A DNA stretch of 59,948 nt from assembly GCA_964518575.1 (NCBI GenBank), contig CAZFGW010000012.1, positions 1-59,948 of the forward strand, given 5' to 3'. Below the pieces are notes generated by a model. That model was given only the letters and a program-made list of their open reading frames with translations. It had not been told where the DNA came from and made no database searches. Below, one piece after another: positions 26,859 to 34,846 of this stretch; position 1 is the stretch's first letter; each line of letters starts with the position of its first letter. A program made the translations under genes and the position numbers. Source of the stretch: MGBC163016 sp964518575. Its GTDB lineage: Bacteria > Actinomycetota > Coriobacteriia > Coriobacteriales > Eggerthellaceae.

Positions 26859-27728
26859 ATGGCAGATCGTAAGCAAGCACTGTTGGTATTCAGCAAGCCT
26901 CCCATTCCTGGGATGGTGAAGACGCGTCTCACGCGCGAGCACGGGGGCATCCTCTCCGAGCAGCAAGCAGCGGATTTCTTCAAGCTGTGTCTCTATGATG
27001 TCTGCGAGGCGTCGATGCATGCCCTTATTGAGCTTCAGCGGGCAAACGATGAACTTGTCGCGCGCGACCCGAGTGTGGATAAGATCACCTATGACTTCTT
27101 CGTGTCCACCACGCCGGCGAAGAACCTTGAGATCATGAAGGCGAACTTCGATGAGATCGGTCCGTGGCCGCTCGAGATCCACTACATCACCGATGCAGGT
27201 GCTACCTTCGACGACCACTTCGACGATGCCTTCAAGCAGATCTTCGACCAGGGCTATGAGCATATTGTTTCCGTGGGCGGTGACATCCCCACGATGCCGA
27301 AATCTCACATCACGCAGGCATTCCAGTGGCTCGACTATTTCCACGCGCAGGGTACCCCCGGATTTGTCCAGGCACCTTGCCAGGAATGCGGAACGTCGCT
27401 TGTGGGCTTTTCCTTCGACACGCCGATCGATCACCAGGGGGTGTACTACAACCTTGACGGTGCCCCGGCGCTCGATGCCTATATGGCGAAAACTGCTGAG
27501 CGAAACATCCCGACGGCGTATTTCTCGCCTGTTGCCGATATCGATGAGGCAACGGATTTGGCGCACGCGATCTCGTGCATGCGTGCCATCGAGCAGGCGT
27601 CTGTCGTCCAAAATGAGCTTTTCTGCCCGAAACGCGTTTTGAAATGGGTCGAGCTCATGGGCATTACCGTCTCAACGCCGCCCAATGACGAGCACGACCC
27701 CCGCCAATATATTGATGAGCAAGAGTGA
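26859..27728 (+). CDS. DUF2064 (TIGR04282-type) GT-A-fold transferase
   Basis: A cytoplasmic protein of 289 aa with a nucleotidyl/glycosyl-transferase-like fold. The N-terminal VFSKPPIPGMVKTRL is the family hallmark (nucleotide site), and SVGGDIPTMP holds the D-x-P-type metal site. The family is named for association with radical SAM genes, and one follows here. AAGGAGTTTCA precedes ATG 26859, 17 bases after the Mo/W gene. Relative to short family members it has extra residues near 60-75 and a C-terminal extension from about 235. It might transfer a sugar or nucleotide group onto a small molecule or cofactor; the real substrate is unknown. Confidence 0.8.
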   Translation: MADRKQALLVFSKPPIPGMVKTRLTREHGGILSEQQAADFFKLCLYDVCEASMHALIELQRANDELVARDPSVDKITYDFFVSTTPAKNLEIMKANFDEIGPWPLEIHYITDAGATFDDHFDDAFKQIFDQGYEHIVSVGGDIPTMPKSHITQAFQWLDYFHAQGTPGFVQAPCQECGTSLVGFSFDTPIDHQGVYYNLDGAPALDAYMAKTAERNIPTAYFSPVADIDEATDLAHAISCMRAIEQASVVQNELFCPKRVLKWVELMGITVSTPPNDEHDPRQYIDEQE

Positions 27729-27744
27729 GCAGGAATTGGCTGTT

Positions 27745-29067
27745 ATGACAACGACCACAGATCCTATGATCAAACCTTTGCATGAAACGGGAGCGCTCTG
27801 CCCCGTTTGCTTGCATGAATATCCCGCGAGCGTGTTCGCTGATGGCGAAGGCGTTGTGTGGATGAAACGCACCTGTCCCGAGCACGGCGAATTCGAAACA
27901 CGCGTCTGGCCCGACGCCGAACACTATCAGTGGCTTCGATCCGAGGCATTCCCTAAGACACGCCCCGAGCATCCGCTGCCCATCAGCGGTCCGTGTCCCT
28001 TTGGATGCGGCACCTGTGCGCGACACGAGCGACGTGGTACTCTGCTCGAGATCGAGGTCACACGGAATTGCAATCTCCATTGTCCGGTGTGCTTCGCGTC
28101 ATCGGAGAGCGGAGAATACGATCCCACCATGGATGAGATCATCGCCATGTATGAGACGATCAAAGACGCTGTCGGCACGGACGGCGCTGTCCAGCTGACC
28201 GGTGGCGAGCCCACGTGTCGCAAGGATCTTGCCGAGGTCATCCGTGCGGGGCGCGATATGGGATTTTGGGGGATCGAAGTCAATACCAACGGACTGGTGA
28301 TCGCGAACAATCCCGAGTATCTGCGCGGTCTTGTTGCCGCCGGACTCACCGGCGTGTACCTTTCCTTCGACGGTCTGACCCCGGAGGTCTACGAGCAAAC
28401 GTGCGGCAGGGATATCCTCGCCACCAAGCTCAAAGCGATCGAGGTCTGCCGGGAGGTGGGCATCCAGGTGGTGCTTTCCGTTGCGGTGGTTTCAGGGCTT
28501 AACGATATGCAGCTGGGGGACATTCTTTCCTTCGCGCTTGAAAACGCCGATATCGTCGCGGGACTCGCACTGCAGCCCGCGTTCACGTCGGGTCGGTTCG
28601 AAGCACATCGCGCTCTTCCTATGTCCTCGGGTGATGTGATCTTCTCGCTCGCCGAGCAATCCGGCGGTCTTTTGGATGTGCATGACATCTGGCCACTCGG
28701 CTGTTCATCGCCTTTGTGCGATACGGGCGTGTTTTTGGTCAAAGACGAGAACAGTGCACACCCAAGCGGCTTCACGCCTGCGACGCGCATGATGAGCATG
28801 GAGGAGTATGCGAAGGGGTATGACCCCTCTTCGCCCCAAGGATCGGTGTTCTTGGATATCCTGAGCAAGAAGGGCGTCGATGTTTCTGCGGGATTGTCGG
28901 TAATCATCATGAACTATATGGATGCGTACAGTATGGATACCCAGCGTCTGCGCGAATGCTCCATGATGGTGACCGTTCCCGACGGGCGGGCGATTCCGTT
29001 TTGTTCTTACCACTTGACCGACAGCAGTGGGAAGCGGATCTATCCCCCGTGGTGCAAGGAGGTGTAG
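27745..29067 (+). CDS. Radical SAM enzyme of the MJ0619/Tes-like group
   Basis: A 440-aa enzyme expected to use S-adenosylmethionine and a [4Fe-4S] cluster held by Cys109-x3-Cys113-x2-Cys116 (RNCNLHCPVC). Before the core are a zinc-ribbon-like Cys19/Cys22/Cys44 (CPEHG) and Cys84/Cys88/Cys91 (CPFGCGTC), a layout seen in MJ0619-type methylases and tetraether synthase-like proteins. The GGE motif (LTGGEPTC) follows at about 153. Members act on pterins or unactivated C-H bonds. ATG 27745 has AGGA ten bases ahead; upstream ATGs lie inside the DUF2064 gene and lack a site. Linked to two pterin-dependent enzymes, a role in modifying a cofactor or substrate is plausible but unproven. Confidence 0.82.
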   Translation: MTTTTDPMIKPLHETGALCPVCLHEYPASVFADGEGVVWMKRTCPEHGEFETRVWPDAEHYQWLRSEAFPKTRPEHPLPISGPCPFGCGTCARHERRGTLLEIEVTRNCNLHCPVCFASSESGEYDPTMDEIIAMYETIKDAVGTDGAVQLTGGEPTCRKDLAEVIRAGRDMGFWGIEVNTNGLVIANNPEYLRGLVAAGLTGVYLSFDGLTPEVYEQTCGRDILATKLKAIEVCREVGIQVVLSVAVVSGLNDMQLGDILSFALENADIVAGLALQPAFTSGRFEAHRALPMSSGDVIFSLAEQSGGLLDVHDIWPLGCSSPLCDTGVFLVKDENSAHPSGFTPATRMMSMEEYAKGYDPSSPQGSVFLDILSKKGVDVSAGLSVIIMNYMDAYSMDTQRLRECSMMVTVPDGRAIPFCSYHLTDSSGKRIYPPWCKEV

Positions 29068-29070
29068 TTC

Positions 29071-30045
29071 GTGGCTGATTACCGGATCACCAACGATGCG
29101 GCTCGCTGCGTGAAATGCGGGCTTTGTATTGCATTTTGTCCGTGCGAGATTTTAGAGGCGGGCGAAGATGGACGGCCTGTCGTGACCGATATCGAGCAAT
29201 GCGTGGGATGCATGACTTGCTCGGGCAATTGTCCCCAGCGGGCACTCATGGTTGAGGCAACGGGGAACGCCACTTATGATCCCTATGCTGACGAAGAGCG
29301 TGCCGAGCCCCTTTCGCGTGAGCGGCAGAACCGCTTCAAAGAACTTCAAGCTCAAATCATGAATGATCTCGATCTGCGTTGGCAGCCCGTTGCGGTCAGC
29401 CTGATCGACAAGGATGAGCTTCTCCCTGATGTGCCTCTGCCACGTGAGAATCTGCGATTCTGCCAAGCGATGATGGCAGCACGGCGCGGAGCGAGCATCC
29501 TCATGCCGCCCCATAAACATTCCTGCCCCGACGGCACGTCCATTTTTGGAATGACCGGAGTGCCGGAGAAGCTGGCAACGGGCGAGATCTATGTGTTGTT
29601 CCACAAGCTTGTGAACGCTGAGGCTGCGGCGCAGATGGTCGCCGAACGTCCCACACTGCCCGAGAAAAGCATGCGTGCCACCTATGTTGCTCCTTTAGCG
29701 AAGACGGTGCGTGAGCCCGAGGTCGTCGTGTTCACGGGCACACCCGAGCAGATGATGTGGCTTTGCATGTCGATGAGCTATTATACGGGGCATCGATTCG
29801 ACTTTCACGCGAGCGGATACAACTCGATGTGCGTGGAGGCGGTGCTCTATCCGCTGCAAACGGGTGAGCCGAACATCACATTCGGATGCTATGGATGTCG
29901 GGCTGCATCAGATATTGGCGAAGATATGATGTTCATGGGCATTCCCACCGATAAACTTGAAACTGTTGCGCAGGGGCTTGCCGAGCTTTCGAAGAAAGCT
30001 ATTCCCCATTCGCGCATGAAGATCTATGTCGAACCCATCATGTAG
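29071..30045 (+). CDS. 2x[4Fe-4S] ferredoxin fused to DUF169 domain
   Basis: A 324-aa cytoplasmic protein. Residues 1-65 are a bacterial ferredoxin: Cys13/16/19/23 and Cys44/47/50/54. Residues about 85-324 are a DUF169 domain with conserved cysteines in RFCQAMMAARRG and FGCYGCRAASD, the latter near a D-x-GED sequence. DUF169 function is unknown and its family is common in strict anaerobes. GTG 29071 follows AGGAGGTG with six bases between, three bases after the radical SAM stop. It could deliver low-potential electrons to the radical SAM enzyme (inference). Confidence 0.85.
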   Translation: MADYRITNDAARCVKCGLCIAFCPCEILEAGEDGRPVVTDIEQCVGCMTCSGNCPQRALMVEATGNATYDPYADEERAEPLSRERQNRFKELQAQIMNDLDLRWQPVAVSLIDKDELLPDVPLPRENLRFCQAMMAARRGASILMPPHKHSCPDGTSIFGMTGVPEKLATGEIYVLFHKLVNAEAAAQMVAERPTLPEKSMRATYVAPLAKTVREPEVVVFTGTPEQMMWLCMSMSYYTGHRFDFHASGYNSMCVEAVLYPLQTGEPNITFGCYGCRAASDIGEDMMFMGIPTDKLETVAQGLAELSKKAIPHSRMKIYVEPIM

Positions 30046-30057
30046 GAGGTCTGTGGT

Positions 30058-30492
30058 ATGAGCAACTTGGTTACGATACGTCCGGCGATTTTGCGGGATA
30101 TGCAGTGGGTGAACCTCTATGCGCAGTTTGAGGGCATGGATCTGATGCCGAGTTCGGATGATATCTATGTGGCGATCAATCCCAATACCGAGCCAGTCGG
30201 GTTTGTGCGCGTTGCTGAGGGCGCGAACGGTGCTGCCCATGTCAATCCGATCGTCGTGTGCGAAAGCTGGCGCGGTTATGGGGTAGGGCGCGAACTTATG
30301 CAATACGCTTCGGACAAGTTCGGCGAACTGCGGCTCGTCGCACGGGGCAGTGCCGTGCCGTTCTATCAAGCACTTGGATTCGAGACGTGTGAGTGGGACG
30401 ACATCGACATGAGCGTGACCGAGGACTGCGACCATTGCACCGACCGTGATGCGTGTCAGCCTATCCCCATGAAGGGAAGTCTCGCTCACTAA
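30058..30492 (+). CDS. GNAT-family N-acetyltransferase with cysteine-rich tail
   Basis: A 144-aa acyl-CoA-dependent acetyltransferase. The acetyl-CoA loop is SWRGYGVGRELM (about 82-93), and FYQALGFE (about 103-110) marks the last strand-helix unit. The final 25 residues add DCDHCTDRDACQP, a possible small metal site not usual in GNATs. AGGAGG lies 8 bases ahead of ATG 30058. It is the last gene of the run that starts at 23459 and ends 52 bases before the convergent padR gene. Confidence 0.82.
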   Translation: MSNLVTIRPAILRDMQWVNLYAQFEGMDLMPSSDDIYVAINPNTEPVGFVRVAEGANGAAHVNPIVVCESWRGYGVGRELMQYASDKFGELRLVARGSAVPFYQALGFETCEWDDIDMSVTEDCDHCTDRDACQPIPMKGSLAH

Positions 30493-30544
30493 ACAGTGTT
30501 AAGTGCCGATGTGTGCGATGAAATGATGTAGGAGTGCGCGTGGT

Positions 30545-30979
30545 TTAGGCGTGCGAGCACTGTGGGGTCGGCGGCAGCTCGATGCCGAGCGCATCCGATG
30601 CCTGTGCGCGCAATTCTTCGATCGTCAAAGTATAGCATGCGAGCGCATCGATCCACCGTCGCAGGCAATTCCTGCCTTTATCGGTCAGCGAGAACAACCG
30701 TTTTGCGGAACCTTCCGAAGGCGTGTCCCAACTCGACTCCAAAAGCCCCGATTTCTCCATGCGCTTCAGCGCACGATAGATGCCGGTGGCATCGGGCTTT
30801 TGTCCGCCGAACATCGGTGATTTCGCCGCTTCCTGCACGATGACGTAGCCATGCATGGGCTCCCCGTTCTTCGCAAGGATTGCGAGGATGGTCGGTTGAG
30901 AGAGACGATTGAGCGATTTGCCCAGTTCGGAGCACTCCGCAAGATCTTCCTCTGATTTGGGGTGGCATGAACTCCACAT
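30545..30979 (-). CDS. PadR-family transcriptional regulator
   Basis: A 144-aa cytoplasmic DNA-binding protein. A winged helix (about 28-105) carries LSQPTILAILAKNG, the PadR motif MHGYVIVQE, the recognition region GIYRALKRMEKSGLLES and the wing. A short C-terminal dimerisation helix follows. Three cysteines (5, 16, 92) could make it redox or metal responsive. AAGGA lies nine bases before ATG 30979. It converges on the accessory redox genes and is their most likely local regulator, although glmS, on its divergent side, is also possible. Confidence 0.85.
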   Translation of the reverse strand: MWSSCHPKSEEDLAECSELGKSLNRLSQPTILAILAKNGEPMHGYVIVQEAAKSPMFGGQKPDATGIYRALKRMEKSGLLESSWDTPSEGSAKRLFSLTDKGRNCLRRWIDALACYTLTIEELRAQASDALGIELPPTPQCSHA

Positions 30980-31058
30980 ATTCTCACGTCCTTAGCAGGT
31001 TATCGAAATAGTCGTCATGAAAGATGTGTGGACCCATTCTACTATTAAACAATCTCTT

Positions 31059-31110
31059 ATACTTTGCGCGCCCATCCGCTCGGTCGCTTTTCGACCATAG
31101 AGCGCTCTAT
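31059..31110 (+). promoter_or_regulatory. Promoter and structured leader of glmS
   Basis: A -10 TATACT (31059-31064) has a weak -35. In the leader a hairpin GGTCG/CGACC (31082-31086, 31092-31096) abuts a perfect 14-bp palindrome ATAGAGCGCTCTAT (31097-31110). The conserved core of the glmS ribozyme is not recognisable. The structure may control transcription or mRNA stability. Confidence 0.45.
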
Positions 31111-31221
31111 CTCGTATTTGAGTGATTTGACGGCGCGCGTGGGAGATTTCCCCCTAGAATGGAAAGACGAAGAAACGACCTGCGTGTTTTGTATGAAAAG
31201 ATCCACGAAGGGAACAGCAAT

Positions 31222-33153
31222 ATGTGCGGAATCGTTGGGTATTGCGGTCATGATGCGGCAGAACCGATTCTCATCGAAGGCTTGAAGCGCCTTGAGTATC
31301 GCGGCTATGATTCGGCGGGCATCGCGATCGAGCAAGATGGTCAGATCGAGTCGATTTGCCGACGGGGCAAAGTCATTGACCTTGAAACCGCCCTTGATCA
31401 GTTCGATCTTAAGGGTACGTGCGGAATCGGGCACACGCGCTGGGCAACGCACGGGCGTCCCACCGAGGCGAATGCGCATCCGCACCTTTCCTGCAAAGCT
31501 GACATCGCGCTCGTACACAACGGTATCATCGAGAATTTTGCAGAACTGAAGCAAGAGCTTCTTGGGCGAGGGCATACCTTCACGAGCACGACCGATTCCG
31601 AGGTCATCGTCCACTTGATCGAAGAGGCATATGCCGACCTTGCGTTCGAGCGTTCGGGAGAAGACGAGCTTGCGGATGCGGAAGGGCAGCGCGTTTCGCA
31701 CGATCCGCGCCATGAGCGCGCAAGCGGGAAACCCTCGGTGCTTGCTGAAGCCGTCTGTGCCATCGCGCATAAGCTCATCGGTTCGTTCGCGCTGGCGGTC
31801 ATCACCCAATACGAACCGGGCGTGATCGTGGGACTTAAGAAAGATTCACCGCTCATCTTCGGTCAGGGCGATGCAGGAACGTATGTGGCATCCGACATGA
31901 CTGCGCTTGCGGGACTGGTCTCGAAGGCGCATGTCATGGATGATTATGAGATCGTTGAGCTTACGAGCGATGACGTGCGTCTCTACAGTTGCCTTACCGG
32001 ACAGCTGACACCCGCTTCACTTGCACTTGTCGATGCGCCGCGCGATGCCTCTTCTGCCCAGAAAGAGGGTTATCCCGACTTCATGCTCAAAGAGATCTGC
32101 GAACAGCCGCGCGTTATCAGGGATACGCTTGCGGGAAGGCTTGTGGGCGATGCACTCGTGATCGATGAGCTCGACTTGACCCATGAAGAGCTCAATCTGA
32201 TCGATCGGGTTTGCATTATCGCGTGTGGCACGAGCTATCATGCAGCACTCATTGCGAAGAACTTGATCGAAGCGTGGGCGCGAATCCCGACCGAGGCGGA
32301 GGTTGCGAGCGAATTCCGCTACCGCGATCCCATCATCACGCCGACAACGCTCGTCGTTGCTGTTTCGCAGTCGGGGGAGACCGCTGACACGCTCGCCGCC
32401 ATCCGTGATGCACGCATCAAGGGTGCAAAGGTGTTCGGCATCACGAACGTGATCGGCTCTCCGCTCGCGCGCGAGTCCGACGGGGTCATCTACACGAAGG
32501 CGAACAAAGAGATTGCGGTGGCCTCAACGAAAAGCTTCACGGGGCAGATCGTCTCCCTTTCCTTGCTCGCGATGCTGCTTGGACAGGCAAAGGGTCATCT
32601 CACCACCGGTCAGGTCCGCATGCTTTTCACCGAGCTTGCCGATACTGCCGAACAGGTACGTCGCGAGCTTGCCGATACGAGTGCGATCGAAGAAGCGGCA
32701 CGTGCGTGTAAGGATGCGAAAAGCGCGCTCTTTATCGGGCGGGGCATGGGTGCTGCAATTGCCACGGAAGGGGCGCTCAAACTCAAGGAGATCAGCTATC
32801 TTCATGCTGAGGCATATTCGGCGGGGGAGATGAAGCACGGTCCGATCGCGCTTGTTGAGGACGGTTTTCCGGTGATCGCCATTGCTACGAAAAGCCCCGT
32901 TTACGACAAGGTCATTTCAAACCTTCAGGAGGCGAAAGCGCGGGGCGCGATGATCGTTGCCATCGCCACCGAGGGGGATGAGGCTATCAAGGAACACGCC
33001 GATCATGTTATCTACATTCCCAAGGTCAGGGATTGCTTCTCGCCCATCACGGCGAGCGTTCCGCTGCAGTTGTTTGCCCGCTCGATCGCGCGGATGCGCG
33101 GGTGTGATGTGGACCAACCCCGCAATCTCGCGAAGTCGGTAACGGTGGAGTAG
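31222..33153 (+). CDS. glmS: Glutamine-fructose-6-phosphate aminotransferase (isomerising)
   Basis: Makes glucosamine-6-phosphate from fructose-6-phosphate and glutamine, the entry to peptidoglycan precursors. Cys2 becomes the N-terminal nucleophile (MCGIVGY). The glutaminase domain runs to about residue 265, then two SIS domains follow (SQSGETADTL in the first). The C terminus DQPRNLAKSVTVE is the conserved isomerase tail. Length is 643 aa against about 605 for most; much of the excess is a charged insert near residues 143-172. ATG 31222 has GAAGGGA ahead. acpS and nnrD follow. Confidence 0.96.
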   Translation: MCGIVGYCGHDAAEPILIEGLKRLEYRGYDSAGIAIEQDGQIESICRRGKVIDLETALDQFDLKGTCGIGHTRWATHGRPTEANAHPHLSCKADIALVHNGIIENFAELKQELLGRGHTFTSTTDSEVIVHLIEEAYADLAFERSGEDELADAEGQRVSHDPRHERASGKPSVLAEAVCAIAHKLIGSFALAVITQYEPGVIVGLKKDSPLIFGQGDAGTYVASDMTALAGLVSKAHVMDDYEIVELTSDDVRLYSCLTGQLTPASLALVDAPRDASSAQKEGYPDFMLKEICEQPRVIRDTLAGRLVGDALVIDELDLTHEELNLIDRVCIIACGTSYHAALIAKNLIEAWARIPTEAEVASEFRYRDPIITPTTLVVAVSQSGETADTLAAIRDARIKGAKVFGITNVIGSPLARESDGVIYTKANKEIAVASTKSFTGQIVSLSLLAMLLGQAKGHLTTGQVRMLFTELADTAEQVRRELADTSAIEEAARACKDAKSALFIGRGMGAAIATEGALKLKEISYLHAEAYSAGEMKHGPIALVEDGFPVIAIATKSPVYDKVISNLQEAKARGAMIVAIATEGDEAIKEHADHVIYIPKVRDCFSPITASVPLQLFARSIARMRGCDVDQPRNLAKSVTVE

Positions 33154-33155
33154 TC

Positions 33156-33716
33156 ATGGCGCGGAGCAAAAAAGCCCAGGCGGCAATCGACGGAGCGCTT
33201 TCGCTCGATGTGCATGACGAGCGGGTCGGGCTCGGTGTCGATCTTGTTGATATCGAGCGCATGCGCACGATCATGCAGCGCACGAAATCATTCGAAGTAA
33301 AATATTTCAGCGACGAGGAACGAGCTTATTGCAGCTCGAAGGCTGATCCCATCCCGCATTTCGCCGTGCGATTCGCCGCAAAAGAAGCGGTTGTCAAGGC
33401 GCTGGGATGTGGATTTACGAAGGGTATCATGCCAAGGGATATCTCGATCGTGAAGGCACCGGGCAAGCGCCCTTATGCTGAGCTTTCTGGTGCGGCAGCT
33501 CTCGTTGCTGAAGAACTATCGGTCACGGAGATTCCAATCTCGCTTTCGCATACTACAACCGATGCCATCGCTATTGCCATTGCGCTCAAAGAAGGAACGA
33601 GCGTTCGCGCCGTTATGGCGGCTGATCCCGCGACCGAACTTGCGCGCACATTCAAGGAAACGCGCTCAATGCTCGATGAGCTGCCGAGCACGTCCGCGGC
33701 TCATCAAGCACGCTGA
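33156..33716 (+). CDS. acpS: Holo-[acyl-carrier-protein] synthase
   Basis: Transfers phosphopantetheine from CoA to acyl carrier protein. GLGVDLVDIERM holds the metal-binding Asp, and FAAKEAVVKALG holds the Glu/Lys pair of the family. At 186 aa it is longer than the usual 120-130: about 20 residues precede the domain and about 40 follow it (TELARTFKETRSML and beyond). It starts two bases after glmS stops, so the pair is one operon. Confidence 0.92.
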   Translation: MARSKKAQAAIDGALSLDVHDERVGLGVDLVDIERMRTIMQRTKSFEVKYFSDEERAYCSSKADPIPHFAVRFAAKEAVVKALGCGFTKGIMPRDISIVKAPGKRPYAELSGAAALVAEELSVTEIPISLSHTTTDAIAIAIALKEGTSVRAVMAADPATELARTFKETRSMLDELPSTSAAHQAR

Positions 33717-33820
33717 GCGCGCAGACGATGCTCAGTGAGTGCTCAATGAATGAGGGGCGCGGATAAGCGTTACGGTTGAGCGGGGGAGTTGTTTTTTTGC
33801 GCGAAGAGAGAAGGTCGAAC

Positions 33821-34735
33821 ATGGGCGAGCTTACAGTCATACAAGCAGCAGACGTTGCGCCATTTGTTCCTTATCCGAGCGTGGATGCGAACAAGTACAC
33901 GCGTGGGAAAGCTGTCATCGTCGGTGGGAGCGCGGAATACCCCGGTGCGATCTGTTTGGCAGCGCGGGCGGCGAATCGCTGCGGCGCGGGCTATGTTGAG
34001 GTTTATTGCAGTCCGCTAGCAAAAGCTGCTCTCAATGCGAGCAGCCCTTCGATTGTGGCACGAGCGCTTGATGAAGTGGATCAGGTGTGTACTGAACTGA
34101 AAACCTGTCGTGCCGACCATCCGCAGGCGTGTTTGGTCGGATCGGGGCTTTCGACAACGGACGCGAGTGTGAGTACGCTTCTGTCGCTCATAGACGCGTG
34201 CGCCTACCCCCTCGTGCTCGATGGCGGCGCGCTCTCGCTTATCGCGAACGAAGCGGGGAGAACAAGCTTGACCGAGCGCGGACAGGCGGGGCGTACTACG
34301 GTGCTCACGCCTCATTTCGGAGAAGCATGTCGACTTGCGTCTGCCTTGGAGGAGCCACCCCAGGTACGTGACCCGTTCGATGAGACAAGCGTGGTTGTCT
34401 CGGCGAAAGCGCTTGCCCGCGCGTATCGATCATTCGTTGTTCTCAAAGGACCGAAAACCTATCTCGTGTCCGGATGCAGCGATGAGAAAGACCCGGAAGT
34501 CCTCATCATGGACGCGGGGACACCCGCCCTTGCGAAAGCGGGCAGCGGGGATGTGCTTGCAGGGATGTGCACCTCGTTCATGGCGCAAGGCTTAGGCGCG
34601 CGGGAGGGTACTATGCTCGCAACGTATGTGCACGCCTGCGCTGCGCGCATTGCAAGCGCGCACTACGGAATCGTTTCGGTTGTTCCTGAAGATGTGGTCG
34701 CGATGATTCCGCAGGCACTGCTCAGTCTTGCATAA
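33821..34735 (+). CDS. nnrD: ADP-dependent NAD(P)H-hydrate dehydratase
   Basis: A repair enzyme that dehydrates S-NAD(P)HX, using ADP. The ribokinase-like fold shows GKAVIVGGSAEYPGA (about 29-43), HFGE and the catalytic AGSGDVLAGM. Length is 304 aa, without an N-terminal NnrE epimerase domain, which many bacteria carry as a fusion. ATG 33821 follows GAGAAGG; the frame is open 15 codons further up without a better site. It is co-directional with glmS-acpS, 104 bases behind. Confidence 0.9.
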   Translation: MGELTVIQAADVAPFVPYPSVDANKYTRGKAVIVGGSAEYPGAICLAARAANRCGAGYVEVYCSPLAKAALNASSPSIVARALDEVDQVCTELKTCRADHPQACLVGSGLSTTDASVSTLLSLIDACAYPLVLDGGALSLIANEAGRTSLTERGQAGRTTVLTPHFGEACRLASALEEPPQVRDPFDETSVVVSAKALARAYRSFVVLKGPKTYLVSGCSDEKDPEVLIMDAGTPALAKAGSGDVLAGMCTSFMAQGLGAREGTMLATYVHACAARIASAHYGIVSVVPEDVVAMIPQALLSLA

Positions 34736-34833
34736 CATCAATATCTTGTAGGTGAGTAGTGGTATTTTTCTGAAATATCCGCTACATATGTGTGTTCGGT
34801 TGGCAAATCAAGCACGAACAGTCGCACGATGTG

Positions 34834-34839
34834 TATAAT
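34834..34839 (+). promoter_or_regulatory. -10 element implying a leaderless mRNA
   Basis: An exact TATAAT ends seven bases before ATG 34847. The normal distance from -10 to start point would put +1 at the ATG itself. The -35 region is weak. Confidence 0.5.
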
Positions 34840-34846
34840 GCGGTCA

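Noticed and set aside
31065..31221. glmS ribozyme
   Set aside because: The conserved ribozyme core is absent; only a simple hairpin and a palindrome are seen.
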